Assembly (NCBI GenBank): GCA_029216955.1 | Contig: JANAVB010044017.1 | Location: 7,443,580 to 7,507,579, forward strand | Source: Iris pallida | Lineage: Eukaryota; Streptophyta; Magnoliopsida; Asparagales; Iridaceae | Direction of reading: 5' to 3' | Length of the DNA: 64,000 nt | The notes under the pieces: generated by a model | Databases searched by the model: none | Told to the model about the DNA's origin: nothing | What the model saw: only the letters and a program-made list of their open reading frames with translations | Shown: piece after piece, positions 19,652 through 32,389 of the stretch | Layout: each line of letters begins with the position of its first letter | Numbering within the stretch: position 1 is the first letter of the stretch | Program-made: the position numbers and the translations under genes

Positions 19652-22190
19652 CAGAGTCATATCTGAACTTGATAGTGTTATATAAATCATTTTTCTCCAA
19701 GATTTTGATTTGTTTAGAAAGCAATTCAGCACACACAATGAATATATAGGAAGAGAAAAAAGGCAACCATGTCTGATACCTCTGTTTGGATTGAAAGTGT
19801 GAGAAGGGGATTCGTTTAGTAGAATAGAAAAAGATATCATGGTAATACGCTGCATAATTAGATCATGAGTTTTACCAATCATCCCAAATCCGTGTAGGAC
19901 TTGGCTAATAGCAGCCCAACTAAATCTATTGTAAGCTTTTGCCATATAAATTTTGATGGCAAATGCGCTATTGATAGTACTGAAAGTATGATTGAGTGGA
20001 AGAGTTCTTGAGTAATGACTATATTTTCACAAATCTGATGATCGGAGATGAAGGCCTTCTTTGAAGGGTGGATGAGTTTGTGAAGCAGTGGTCGAATCCT
20101 ATTTGCTAGGATCTTTGTGATAGTTTTGTAGACTACATTACAAAGTGAGATCGGCTTGAAATATGAGGGGTGGATAGCATTCGACACTTTAGGAATCAGA
20201 GCAATGAAGGTGTGATTGATGGAGTGTGACATAGTACCCAAATTAAAGAAAGCTTGGATAAGATTACTAACTTCTCTCCCAATAATATCCCAGTTGCTCT
20301 AAAAGAAAATTGTAGGATACTCGTCTGGTCTTGAGGATTTACAAGGCCTCATAGAATGGGTAGTGTTCTTGATCCCTTCCATGGTTGGGATAACAGCTAT
20401 CATACTATTTTCAGACTGTTCAGTCTTCAAAATTTTATTCAAAACATCATCAGGAACCATCTATCTTCCAAACCTTTCTTAAAATCTGGTTCATGAAGCC
20501 TTGTAGCCTCAAAATGATTAGGGTAACATCTTCTCTTCGCATTGATATTGGATTTAAGAAGTATTGGATTGTGACAATGTTAATTGGAGGTAAATGTAAA
20601 ACCCTAGCTTTCGGATATAAGGATCACTCGGAAGTGTCCACCAAAGCTCTATCTAGCCTCTCAGCTATATGAAATGGAGGAGAACGTCGATTATTTCATG
20701 TGAATGCATGACCATTATACCCCAAATCCATAGCTGCAGAGCGCTGAACCATTTGATGAATGGTTTATGGTGTTATCGATAAAAACATTACCTGCCTTGT
20801 TTATCCTCTGCTTTAAGAATAGAGTTACAATCTCTAATGCAAACCCACGTTTCCGATATAGTAGAAGTCTTTGTGACGATAGCTTCCCAAAATATTTTTC
20901 TATCATTGACAACTGGTGAACCGTAGACACAGAGCAAGGGCCAAGCTGAAATAGAGTGATTCTGGTGGATATAAAGATGAATACAATTAGGAGAAATAGA
21001 AATGACATCCAGCATGGTAATGCCATAAAACGAGTAGACGACCCGCTCGACCAACAGAGGAGTAAGCCACACAATTGTCAAACCCCCACAACCATGATAG
21101 AATCATTTTTTTTGCGGCTGTTCAAGGCTAGCTGCAGCCTGAGATTCAATATTGTTAACCAACATCGTCTTATGTGGTCTTATAATAGAAACTTCCTAAT
21201 CAGAGAAACTGCCTGAGGGTGGTGGATGTTTGACATTTATATCAGAAGGATTGCTAGAAGATTCGTCAGAAACATCTCAAAAAACCATTCTCCATATTTT
21301 TGATGAGATATGTGTGAAAGATGAATATCAAAGGTGGATTTATTAGTTAGGAGTTAATACAGTTAAGTGAGAGGTAAAGGTATTGGGGACTGAGGGCCTA
21401 CAGTTGGCTTAACAATTATGAGTTTAGTATGAGCCAGGGAGATAAATATAGACTTAGTAGATATTGAAGCTTCCTTCTGAGAGGAGCTAGGTATGGGTTT
21501 CCTATCATTTTCAGTTTAGAAAGAGATATGCTTGAAATCAGTATTATGAATAGGCTCAAGGTTCATTTAAATAGTAGGGTGGTTCAAAAGAGAGTTTAAA
21601 GGGTCTAGAAGGAGAATGGTTTGAATAGATAGAAGGTGCAGAAGGGAGCGTAGTATTAACATTCACATGTGATGAGGTAGGATAATGAGTTGGTAGTAGG
21701 GGCTTTAGTTGGAAGAAGCAGAGGTACCAATGATTGGGTTCTGTTCATTGTGTAGTAGTGATGGAATATGAACAGGTAGTTTTACAATAATTTTTGACAC
21801 ATGATAGTTTAGGATTTGGTGGTGGAAAAGATGGAGTCGTGGGTGGAACTGTTTCAGAGGAAAGCTTGTGTCGGATAATTGTCGAAGTTTTGTCGTGGTT
21901 GGTCGTTGACGGTTGTGAACTGCTGGATATAGCCGAATCTAAGATTACAGAGTAACCTGTCATAACTCCAACATTAAAGTGAGCATCCTTGACTGGAAAT
22001 CTGGGATCAATAACCATCTCCTTCGAGCTATGGGAGGAAACTTCCTTATCCCTAATGTGATTATTAGAGAGGTCTCCAACGCATTGGAACCTCTGTTCTG
22101 CCATTGCAGGTGTTGTAGTACCTTGATGATATCTACGTTCCCATTCTTAGTAGAATTCCCATATTTAGCAGCATGGTTAGCACAGACAGA
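19652..22190 (-). mobile_element. LINE, upstream half (ORF1 tail, endonuclease, RT N-terminus)
   Basis: From the right on the minus strand there is a probable ORF1 C-terminus (22104-21745, with 'MVIDPRFPVKDAHFNV'), then endonuclease (about 21210-20700: 'LLCVYGSPVVNDRKIFWEAI', 'CIRDCNSILKAEDKQGR'). The RT N-terminus follows (20241-19652: 'FIALIPKVSNAIHPSYFKPI', 'LANRIRPLLHKLI', 'RGIRHGCLFSLPIYSLCVLN'). It resumes at 15307 after the copia insertion. Many stops make it a pseudogene. The right edge near 22190 is approximate. Confidence 0.85.
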
Positions 22191-22803
22191 AGAGTTAAGT
22201 CTTTTATTAAGAAGAGATATAATATGTTCCCTTTTGGGTAGATCCAGTTATCATCGAAATCGAGTCATTACTCAACTTTACACTCCGCATAGGTCCGACA
22301 TCTATTCCCAAATCAACTATCCCGTATGGCGATCTTTCCGATCCCAGCTCTGGCGTTTGCTTACTCGAGTTGGCACAACAACTGAACCAACATGCCCTAT
22401 CGTTCGCTCAAGTTTGACATACATTCGGCCTAATCGTACCTTGGCAATCATATCGATTACACCCGCAACATTCGGCTAACATATACGTTCGTCTACTTCG
22501 AAACTCGATTCAATACGGCCAACTTACAAGTTCGCCTACTCAACTCGACTCGTTATTATCGCATCCACGATTTTCCAATCTCGCTCATTGCAACCCGTGC
22601 AACAATTTACTCTCGATACTTATGGTCACAATTTCGTTCGATATATTGCTATCCATACACATAGCCATACCACACGTATCCTACCATGTCGACTCGTTGC
22701 ACTGATGCAACGAACGATTCACGACTTGCTGCACTCCGTGCATCCAACAACACATAATCATTAGTACAACCACATAACACGCATCGTCTCACATATCGAC
22801 CCG

Positions 22804-22982
22804 TTGTACTTCGTGCAACCAACAACACGTATCTCTTCGCACTTCGTGCGACCAACAACACATAACTCCTCGCAATTCGTGCGATCAATAATACGTATGT
22901 CAATGCACTTCATGCAACCAACATCACCATATTCATTGCACTTCGTACGACCAACATTATCGTATTCGTTGCACTTCGTGCA
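22804..22982. repeat. 33-bp minisatellite with a hairpin in each unit
   Basis: Six units in exact 33-bp register carry an 11-13-base dyad of the form YGCAC-TTC-GTGCR at about 22805, 22838, 22871, 22904, 22937 and 22970, separated by CCAACAACACNTATCNCT-like spacers. The outermost pair is C-G in some units and T-A in others. Confidence 0.9.
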
Positions 22983-23201
22983 ACCAACGTTCTCCGATGG
23001 CACCCGAAGATAGGGCGATAGTCACGACATACTTGTGACAGACGTACTCACTTAATATAGACTTATTGTATGGAACATCCAATGTAGTGTCGAGCAGATC
23101 CATGAGCCATACGGTTGCGAAAATAACTTAGAGTCAACTGAATTCGATAGCGAAGCAACTGAGGGTCAAATAGATTCATGTACGGTCCAGAGGATGGAAC
23201 C

Positions 23202-23213
23202 GCTCTGATACCA
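23202..23213 (-). other. LTR-element primer-binding site (initiator tRNA-Met)
   Basis: The minus strand reads TGGTATCAGAGC three bases from the LTR edge, followed by GGTTCC. This is the usual start of the internal region of plant gypsy elements with this primer. Confidence 0.9.
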
Positions 23214-23216
23214 ACT

Positions 23217-25366
23217 TGTCATGCCCCGATCCGAGAAATCGCTCATCCTCGCTAGATTTTACCCGAATTATCGTCCTCGCTGGGGCGTGATGCCGCACGA
23301 GCCTGGAGTTGCGCTCGTGCAAGGCAAGATAACGGTTCACATAGTAATTATCTCAAATTCGTAACATAAGTAGCGGAAGGAAACAAAGAATACAATAAGA
23401 ATCTCTTTTATTCATAATGAAATGAAGGTTACAAGGCTCTGAATAGCCCAACATATATGCCAATTGGCTACAACGCTCATGATCTCTCTAGCTCACAAAG
23501 GATTATATTGTTCCATACATTATGCCTCTTTATAGCCACCAAGTAGTCTTCGGCCGAACATCTCCATGTCGCAAGTCCGAACGCCTATGCGGTAGCTCCT
23601 CTTGAACACCAAGGACTCCATGCCTCGGCACGTCCAAGCCAAGCTCCGCCCCGAGCCGAACATACCTGAACCTGCACATAAACTAGTGGAGGATTAGTGC
23701 TTTCGTCCTCGCTTCGCACTGATCAAGACCCGCTCGCACCCAAACCAAACACTAAGTATCTTTAGTGAAACATGCATCTTAATTTGGTGATCTTTCTATT
23801 TAGCCTTAGGATCAATTTTATGGCAATCATTCAACATATCGACTTGACATAAAGGTGTTCCATATCCTGTCCCTGCAGTAGATACAGTTAGACATAATAT
23901 GAATATAAACATAGTGATTGTGCATAGCTCCGTCCCTTTTTGCCTAGCCTGCAATGGTTAGAACTTAACATAGAAATCATATTATTCATGCATTCAACCG
24001 ACCATACTTAACATATGCATAGGGGTGGCAAGCCCTGCACTTGCACCCAATTCTCATCTCAGCCCACCGGCCCTATCTATATGAAGGTTACGGTGTTTCG
24101 TACCGTAATGGACTTGGCATCTCTTATGTGTAAGCCTACGATCACTTCGATACGGGTTGCTAGCCCAGTATCCGAAAGATCCCAAACTTACGGATATCAT
24201 AGCTTATCACAGCACTGGACGGTCGCAATCCGTCTGAATGATGTGCACCATAAATACCACACATAATTCCCTCCTAGGATGAACGGACCCGGTGCCCCGG
24301 TCGTAACCGTCCGAGGGAAGCCGCACCCGTGCACGGGCCATCCGAGTCCATTGACCATGCAATACGTACCATAGCATACAAGTCATATCGTTCCAACCAA
24401 TCTCGCGTTCCATAAACATAATCTCGCTCCGTAAACATATTCGCATCTCATAAACATAATCCATCATCCATATCTCAAGCTCTATCGGCGTTATGCCCCA
24501 ACACATCCATATTGATGTACGACGCCCAACGGCTTAGTCATCTCGTACTCATATTCAACGCGTACCATTCGTAAGTCATTCTCATAGCCTAGTTCCGTAG
24601 TTACTTAGTTATTCCTTAGCTTCCGTGCACGAGGGCACGCTCAGCACCGTAATCAATGTTCTACGCCTAGTGTTCAATATTTTCGGAGGCGTGTACGTGA
24701 TGCACATCTCGATATTTGTCTTTCAATATTCTACCATCATCGTCCTACCGCGACTCGTACACTTGATGCACGTCGCTTCAATTGTTCGATTGTTCAATGT
24801 TCTATCTTAGTGTTCGACACATACTTGGACCTTTCGTCGCCGAGCCACGCTCGCTAACTGGATAACATCTTATGCATACAATGATATAGTTTATTAGACG
24901 TGAAGGAATAGGGAGAGAGAGTCAAGAACCCGCCCACCTTAAGTTGATACGCCTTGCCGTTCCGTCGAGTTGAAGCGGCTCCCTTCCATAACTTGGTCGC
25001 ATGGCTAACTCTCAGACTTAGCCATTCCTTTTAACTACTCATTTGATTTGGCCTATCGTGCCCATGCCACAATCTGTTACAAGGCCACGATTTGGTTTCG
25101 CGGACACTTTACTGCATAAGGCAAAATGCTGACCTCTTATCGTCCAGCGTAAAATCATAGCCTGTACACTAGATCAACTAAAGTCAGCACTTGCTCAAGC
25201 GGGACTTATCATTTGCATCAATTCGATTCACAGATTCCAACCGACTCAAAGCTTACCTTTGGCCAACGTAACTCTTGTATCGATTCGCATCGATACTTCA
25301 TCGGGTCAACGCAACTCTTTGAGTCAACGACTCATCGTAATGCACCGTGCGGAGCGGGGCATTACA
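23217..25366 (-). repeat. 5' LTR of a minus-strand gypsy-type element (2,150 bp)
   Basis: On the minus strand it begins TGTAATGCCCCGCTCCGC and ends ATCGGGGCATGACA, a TG...CA structure with GGGGCATGACA before the primer site. No coding capacity is seen in it. The second LTR is not in the window. Confidence 0.82.
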
Positions 25367-25919
25367 GGAACCGCCGTCGCCATGACCGAGCTCCACCGCC
25401 AACTTCCATCTCTCTCTATCTCCTCCCTCTGCCGCCGGGAGCCCCCGACCCGACTTGGCCGAGCTTTCCGACGGCCTCCGTCTCCTTCGCCCCTTTTCTT
25501 CGGCCAGCAGCGCCGCCTCGACCTGGCTCCTGTTGCTGACCACCCTCCCCCGCTGGTGGTCCGACCCGACCCGACCCGACCTGGTCGAGTCCCCCTTTGG
25601 TGAGCTCCGCCACCCTCCTATTTTCCCTCCTCGGGCTGTGAGCTCCTCAGGGAGCGAGCCCCTCGATCGGCGTACCTCGGGATGCGTGCTGTCTCGAATA
25701 GCTCACTACCTCGTGCAGCGTGTCGCCTCGGGCAGTGCATCCTCAGTTGGTGTGCCCCTTGTTCCTTGTGCCGTCTAGGGACGAGTGCACCTCGGTCTAC
25801 GTACTGCCTTGGGCAGCGAAACACCTCGAGCCCCATGCTGCCTCGGGTACCGTGCCCTATTGGTGTGCATGTTACCTCATTTCTCGTATCTCGGCCTTTG
25901 TGCCTTTTGATTTTTATGC

Positions 25920-26200
25920 CACATCAGTTTGCGTACCTGTATCGATTTGCGTGCCGCCTCGGTTGTGTGCCGTATTGGACTCTGTATCGCATCGATTTAC
26001 GTGCACACATCAATTTGTGTGCCTCATCGATTTACGTGCTCTTTGGACCTTGGGTCATCTCGATTTACGTGCATGTATCGATTTACGTGCACATTTATGT
26101 TTTTCGTTTGCCTCGATATTCGTGTTCCCTCGATTCTCGTGTACGTCTCGATATACGTATATATCTCGATTTGTGTGCCCGTATTAATCCGCGTGTCTCG
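25920..26200. repeat. Degenerate repeats of TCGATTTACGTGC
   Basis: At least eight imperfect copies of a 13-15 base motif (TCGATTTACGTGC, TCGATTTGTGTGC, TCGATATACGT and similar) at irregular 20-40 base spacing. The array creates frames full of 'IYVHISICVP'-like residues on the plus strand. Confidence 0.75.
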
Positions 26201-26763
26201 GTTTCCATGCCAGATCCCTGTACTACTTACGGGACACACACGGTATAGCCTCCTGCCATCCCCGTGATTTCTTCTATTTTTTTATTAATTGATGCTAATG
26301 ATTGTTCATTGTGTGTTCTAAGGACCTCGATGAACGTGCTAGCTTGGATCCAGATTGTCGAAGACTTGCTTACCTAGCCAAGCCCTCTAAGCAAGTATCC
26401 CTTGCTCATCGACGGCTCTTGCCCTCTCTCCTGGATTCTATTGTATTTAATTAATTGTAAATGTGTAACCATGATTAGTGTAGCTTAGCAGTAGAACTGC
26501 CATGATAACCTAGAATAGCTTGGTTCGATACCGGGATAGACCGTATCGGACACTCGGATGGGTCATCCACACCTCCGAGGACACGAGCACGACTCACATA
26601 TATGGATTGTCCCTATATGCTCCGTGTCCGACTCGCGGTCGGGTAACGGCTTGGCGAACTATTCTTATGGCTATGATTGCGCTTGGGTTAGAATTATGAA
26701 CGTGTGCTGTGATGCACCCTGCAAGGTGATTATTTTATTATATTATGCATGTTGGCTTGGCGC

Positions 26764-26937
26764 CCAGTATGCATCGTAGTGCTGCTGGAGGCCGAGACTT
26801 AGTGGTCTCGGTTTCGATTAGTTTCCAGTACTCATCGTAGTACTGCTGGAGGCCGAGACTTAGTGTTCTCGGCTATCGATTTATTCCCAGTACGTATCAT
26901 AGTGCTGCTGGTAGCTGAGACTTAGTGTTCTCAGCCT
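26764..26937. repeat. 62-bp tandem repeat (three units), each with a stem-loop
   Basis: Units start CCAGTA at 26764, 26825 and 26887. Each contains an inverted repeat around ACTTAGTG: CCGAGAC/GTCTCGG in unit 1, GCCGAGA/TCTCGGC in unit 2, and GCTGAGA/TCTCAGC in unit 3. Confidence 0.9.
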
Positions 26938-28205
26938 GCGATTCTGTGATTTTGTGGCGGGTTGCGCCGAGTGGTTTTAGCCCCAATTCGTAGGGTGCTT
27001 CCGTCCAGATTACAAAGGAGACTCTGCCAGATTTTTCCAGAATTCCCAGTTGGGAATTTGGTTCGAAGGATTAGGCAGAACCATTCCTTTGGTTTGCTGG
27101 ACTGGATTCATGTATGTTTATCTTGGTATAGTATACCTGATCCTATTGCCTGCTAGGTAGACTCCATACTAGATTAGTCGCCTAGCTACTGACTTGTTTT
27201 GTCCATCGGATAGTGTAAGGAGAGCGGTTCCACTCGGGAGACGGTCTGCAACCCTGGTCCTTGTTTGGTTTACGGGTTGTGGATTTGCTCCAGAGCGGTC
27301 CATGTAATCCTTGCCGCTTCCGACGACATTTATTACCGGACTCTTGTCCCCTGACCCTTCATCCTAGGAGTTGTCCTAGTCTAGCCAGATAGGGCTGACA
27401 GTTGTCCTATGTATTGGGATTGTGACCTTGGATATGTATGTGGATTGAGTATTATATGGAGTATGATCTCGGAATGTTCAGTTGGTAGACTCACGTGGAC
27501 TCTTGGATAGTATTGCTATTCCTTTTGAGGATGTTCTAATTCGACCGGGCATGACTATAAATTCTTGGATTTTGATGATCACGAATATTTTATGGAACGA
27601 GAAGAATATCGAGGGTATTATTATATAATTTTTACTCGACTTTCCAAGCGCCTAAAACCTGGTACCTTTGTAAATTCCGGTAGTTGGGGAACCTGGTTTG
27701 ATTGCTATGTTTTGGTAGTTGAGGGGCTCGTCTTCTAGTGGCTTATGATCATTGACTTGGAGGATTCTTGTGAGCCAGAGGGCCTAGCATTGCTTATAGT
27801 GATTAGCTTGGTATTTGGTTATTGACCTTCCTGACATGATATTGATTCCATCGTAGAGGGGTGACTCTTGATAGATTAATCTGGTGGATAGACCGACTGG
27901 ATGATTGGAGCTCTAGGCTCTCATATACACTTGAGATGTTATTATAGTAGAGGTCATGATCTTGTAACAGATTTGATATCCATGGCACGATGTGGGTAGA
28001 TGACCCCCTGTGACTGATATAATTATTCCTGTTCTGACACTACTTATATCCGTTCCCTGATTCCAGTTTACCCTTTGAGGTACTGGCCCTGACCTTGCAC
28101 TTGAGCTCCTTTTGTACTGGCACTTTGAGGTTCTACCTGATTTTATGGTACTGTAGTGCCATCCTGATATCCCAGTCATATTACACGATAACCTGGACAT
28201 GTATT

Positions 28206-28340
28206 AATTCTTGATAGTGGCCCGTCGAGGCGCACTCCTGACTAGCACTCTGGACATGACGAGTAAACCTTACATATATATCTTAATTCCTGACAGTGGC
28301 CCATTGAGGCGTACTCCTGACTAGTACTCTCGATATGACA
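28206..28340. repeat. 80-bp tandem duplication
   Basis: A block of about 53 bases containing 'ACTCCTGACTAG' occurs at 28206-28258 and again, diverged, at 28286-28338. Confidence 0.8.
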
Positions 28341-29481
28341 TGTTTACTCTTGATCGCTGTTGCGATAGCCCGTCCTGACTTGCTAGGTATAACCTTGTCT
28401 TGACACCGTGGTTGACTTTCCTGATTGTGCTTGTACAAACTATGTGTCTCGTCTTGCATCATGTCTAGGACATGGATTCCTGGTTACCACGGTCAGGAAT
28501 CTGTAATGAATCTGACTAGTCTAACAACTAGATTGATCAAGAAGCTCATATAGATAGAGGTATTTCGGCTACAGGCAATCCCGTTATCTGGGCGCTTATG
28601 TGGACTTGTAGCCTGCCTTCGAGTAGGGTATATTTCCAGCCCACTGTCATATGGGGCACCCCTCCAGCTAGCTATTAGGGTACATTTGTCTCCCGGGCGA
28701 TGTACCCACTATATATATTCCTCTTGGAAAACCTGGATAGTCTGTAGGGCTTGTGGCCGTATGAATACCCCAATTGCATCTTGTTAGTAATTAGGTCTGT
28801 GATAACCCTAGTTAGTTAATGATAGCAAGCCGTAGGCATTGAGTGGCCGCTTATTCTTCTAAGTTGTTTGGCTTGTTGCTTGCAAAACCGGCTGATATTG
28901 ATGTCCAGCTAGCGATGCATGTATTATTGGATGCTAGGGAGATTGTGATTGTATTAGCTACATTAGTTGTGGTTTGCTACCGTGCGTTGGTACCACACGA
29001 TCCTACCCTTATTTATTGTTCTTATATACTGTTCCTGTCTTATTTTATCCGGCTGGCTTTTCTTCGCCCGTCCTTGAGCCTTCCTTTCTGGTACTTGCTA
29101 CGGTTGTCCTGACCAACCCTGGATTTTTCCCAGATTGCCTCAGACCGACCCTGTAGATCTTCCAGACTTGACATGGGGGATGTGCTTCAGTTCCAGACCA
29201 TGCTAGGGACTGTTGGGAGGTATACTTGTCTACATTATTATTCTGTACTGTGGATTCTGATTATCATATGTTTATTCCCTGCTTTCCATATGATTATCTC
29301 TCTTGATATTATTTTATTATGATTTGCCTGTGGACATGAGATCAGATTTAGGCCATAGATTGATTGCATGCAAGGATACCCAGCAAGACCTGACAGCCGT
29401 CATCGCCGTATAGCGTATTCGTACCTTATACGGTGTAGCTGGACGACGTCCGTCCCCGTATTCCGATATAGGGGCGTGACA

Positions 29482-32389
29482 ACCATCCCGGCCACTGGCC
29501 TCAGTTCTGAACCCCAAACACCAAAAACTGCCGCCAGCCTCGTCAAACTCTCTCCGACCGGCCAACCCCTTCTGGCCGCACCGTCACTCCCCGGCGCCCG
29601 GCCCAGCCTCGACGTCCACTGCCAAAACCATCATCAATACCGCCGACGCCAAGGCACCGCCAGCCACCGTGGACCACCACCCGCTGCCACCACCATCTCC
29701 GTCATCATCATCAAATCCCCATCACCGCCATCGCCACCGACGATTACCGCCATCCCCGACGACGACAACCATCGCACCACCCCAAAAAAAACTACCAAAA
29801 TCATTACCGCCACCATTTTCCAAGCACAGAGAAAAAAAAGAAGTAAAATCCTCACCTTCCTCGCGCGCCGCCGAGCGGCCTCCACCATCTGCTCCCTCGT
29901 GCAGCCCCGCCGGCAGCGACAGACCCCGCTCGCCCGCTCCCCCTGCCGCCGGGAGCAAGCCCATCCAGCGCGCCGTCGTACTCCAATTTATCCCACAACC
30001 GCGCCTTCGGAGATGCCGCCGACGTGCGCCGTACCGGAGCCGCACACGTCCCGTCCTCGCACAGCCTCCGGCCTCTCTGCACCGAGCAAATCCTCCACCG
30101 CGGATCTTGCGCCACCGCGTCGAACGCCCCAACCACCGGCCGGTGCAACTTCGTCGCTGCACGGGCCCCGCTGGTACTCCCCCTTCTCTTCCTCGCCCCT
30201 CTCCTTCTTTCCTCTCCCTCACTCTTCTCCTTCCTCTGCTGTTGTTATTTTATTTTTCAATCTCTCTCTCTCACTCTCTTTTAACCCACTATTCGTAAGT
30301 AGATATTTTCAATTGCTTACAGAGAACAGCTGTTCTCATATGAGAACAATAGTCAATGTTAGTATACTGATACATATGTTTAATGGTTATTTTTACTATG
30401 AATAGAAATACTTTTATTATTATTAATATTGTTATTATTACTACTGTTATTATTATTATTTTGTTGTCTTGCTAATATTATTACTTGTATTAATATTATC
30501 ATTTTAAAAAAATTTACAAATATTTTCTAGCTAATTTCAAAGTAAATTTTTGACTCTAAAATATTTTTCTCGAATTATATGTATATAAATATATTTGAAA
30601 AGTTATAGTTTTGGCCTAAATAACTCATTATTTTTGAAAAATTACTTAAATACCTTCATATATAAAATATAGTTTTTCTACTTAGAAATATTATTTTGTC
30701 AAAACTTAGAGTTTTTTTTCCTAAAAAGATTTTTGGATTTTCAAGTAATAAATTTAATTATTTTACTAAATAAAACTATTTTCAAGTATTAAGAAAAGTT
30801 TTATAAAAACATATATATTATTTAACCAATTTCTTTAGATATTTTTCATGTCCATGACCAAGCCATTATTCTTATTCTTTCGCCAATTTTAGATTACCTT
30901 AAGTCGACCATAACTAACTCGACCGTCCTGGACTCGATGGAACAGTGTGTGCCAACATTGGAGACTGTCTTGACTAGTTGTAACATCAAAGTCATAATCT
31001 GTGCTATCTTGATCATTGCAGCTCCACCTCAGGCGTCAATTAGGCAAGACACCTTGCCATTTGCTGTTTATTTATTTTAGCTCATATTTCATACATTATT
31101 CAGTATTTTCTTTATGAAAAATAAACTGTGATACATGGCATAACTTGATAGATTCTTACTGTTCAGTTATATTTCCTGCTATGTATTATTTTTCTTACAC
31201 ATTAAACCTAGATTTAAGAGATCACCTTTGTGTGTTGCATTCATTGGCCTTGACACGTTGTACCACGAAGTTGTGTGTCGTATGTAGAACACAGACATGC
31301 ATGATTGGCTGGCCACCAGTACGTATAAGCTGTGCGTTAGGATTAACCGCTAATAGAATTGCATGCTAGTTTGACTTAGCGGTTATGGAGGTTTTGTATT
31401 GTTGATACAACAAAGTAGGCATTGGGCAGGAAGGATAATTTCTTAGCGTATGGGCTACGATGCACTTTTCCTTGTGACCCGGATGCTCCGCTGGAGATAC
31501 GGGGTTGATGACCCATGATTACTGACGGCCACTGGCGTTCTGCGGAATGTTATGCTCTTATTGATTGGGCCTCTGGTGCCCCAAGGGGGGACCATGCCGA
31601 TCCTACTTTAGCCAGGGCCCATGCACAGAAAGGATTGATCTTAACTATATTTCACTTAGAATGGTTAGGATACCTTATCCGTTAGGTATGAGTACTCTTA
31701 GTTTGGGTACTTGTATCTGACCGTGGCTTGGAACAATAACTTGTCGCAGATTAGTTCGCCATACCTTGTCCTTGTTTGGTTGTAGGTGTGGCTTACTACT
31801 CCGATGAGAAGGTATTGAACCTTGTTGGGGTCCGAATTCCATATTGGATTCATATCATGGGAAGATACGTCATCGTGAATTAGTTTACCATCTCCGGTCC
31901 TTGTTTGGTTCGGGAGATGGTACGCTAGTTCAATGGTGTGTATTGGACCATGTTATAATTCAATTGACTTTTTATTTGAGCAATTTATATTCAGCTATAT
32001 TGGCATGATATTATGTGTCTTGTTACGTCCCTCTGAGGACCTGGTTATCTCCCTAGGTGTGTGTTCATGTCTTTCGCAGGTATTTTAGCCGAGATCGTGG
32101 TTTTTTCCATTTATTCGAAGATGACGCGTCTTAGATCTATCCTGCTACCTTTGTCATTTCTTTTGTATATCATGTACCTCTCCCTTTTATTTTGTTGGTA
32201 GTGGATGTGTCTCCACCCAACATATTGCATCAAGACAATTCATTATCATTATATGATATCTTTTATTCATTATTTTGTGTGGATGAGATTAGTCATGGTT
32301 CTACTGCATTTTACAGCTTACGTATATTTATTATACGACTAGCATGTCTACGTTCCTAGTCCTACATATTTTGGGATTAGAGCGTTACA
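29482..32389 (+). repeat. LTR copy A of a large non-coding retrotransposon (5' truncated)
   Basis: Matches the full LTR at 33694-37688 from its position 34771 onward: it begins ACCATCCCGGCCACTGG and ends GAGCGTTACA at 32389. About 1.08 kb of the LTR start, including the TATA region, is missing. The GC-rich Pro/Ser/Arg frames inside are shadows of CCG/CCA-rich leader sequence. Confidence 0.88.

Larger units (their letters stand above)
22190..23216 (-). mobile_element. 5' leader of a minus-strand LTR retrotransposon (truncated)
   Basis: This interval lies inside the LTR at 23217-25366, on the internal side of its primer-binding site (23202-23213, TGGTATCAGAGCGG on the minus strand). No gag or pol blocks are readable before LINE sequence begins at about 22190, so only the untranslated leader remains. 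It contains the 33-bp repeat array at 22804-22982. Confidence 0.7.
25367..29481 (+). repeat. Truncated plus-strand LTR of another long-LTR element
   Basis: It ends GATATAGGGGCGTGACA, matching the terminal pattern of the other long LTRs here (GGGTCGTGACA). Its 3' hundred bases share the GTAGCTGGAC-type module with the LTR ends at 42739 and 49538. The left side starts abruptly at the minus-strand LTR with GC-rich transcribed-leader-like sequence, so its promoter half is missing. It is also cut directly into the next LTR at 29482. Two internal tandem repeat arrays are listed separately. ORFs in the GC-rich part are low-complexity and not genes. Confidence 0.6.

Noticed and set aside
22804..22982. 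Possible CRISPR-like array (regular 33-bp spacing with small dyads)
   Set aside because: Units are contiguous tandem repeats with no unique spacers, and the locus is a plant retrotransposon leader.
25682..26267. Overlapping plus-strand frames of 112-188 residues with repeated 'IYVH' and 'ICVP' residues
   Set aside because: Open in three frames because of the TCGATTTACGTGC repeats; no recognisable domain.
29368..30405. Long Pro/Ser/Thr/Arg-rich plus-strand frame (also at 34684-35604)
   Set aside because: These frames cover the CCG/CCA-rich transcribed leader of LTR copies A and B. Several overlapping frames are open at once on both strands, as expected from composition, and LTR C breaks them.
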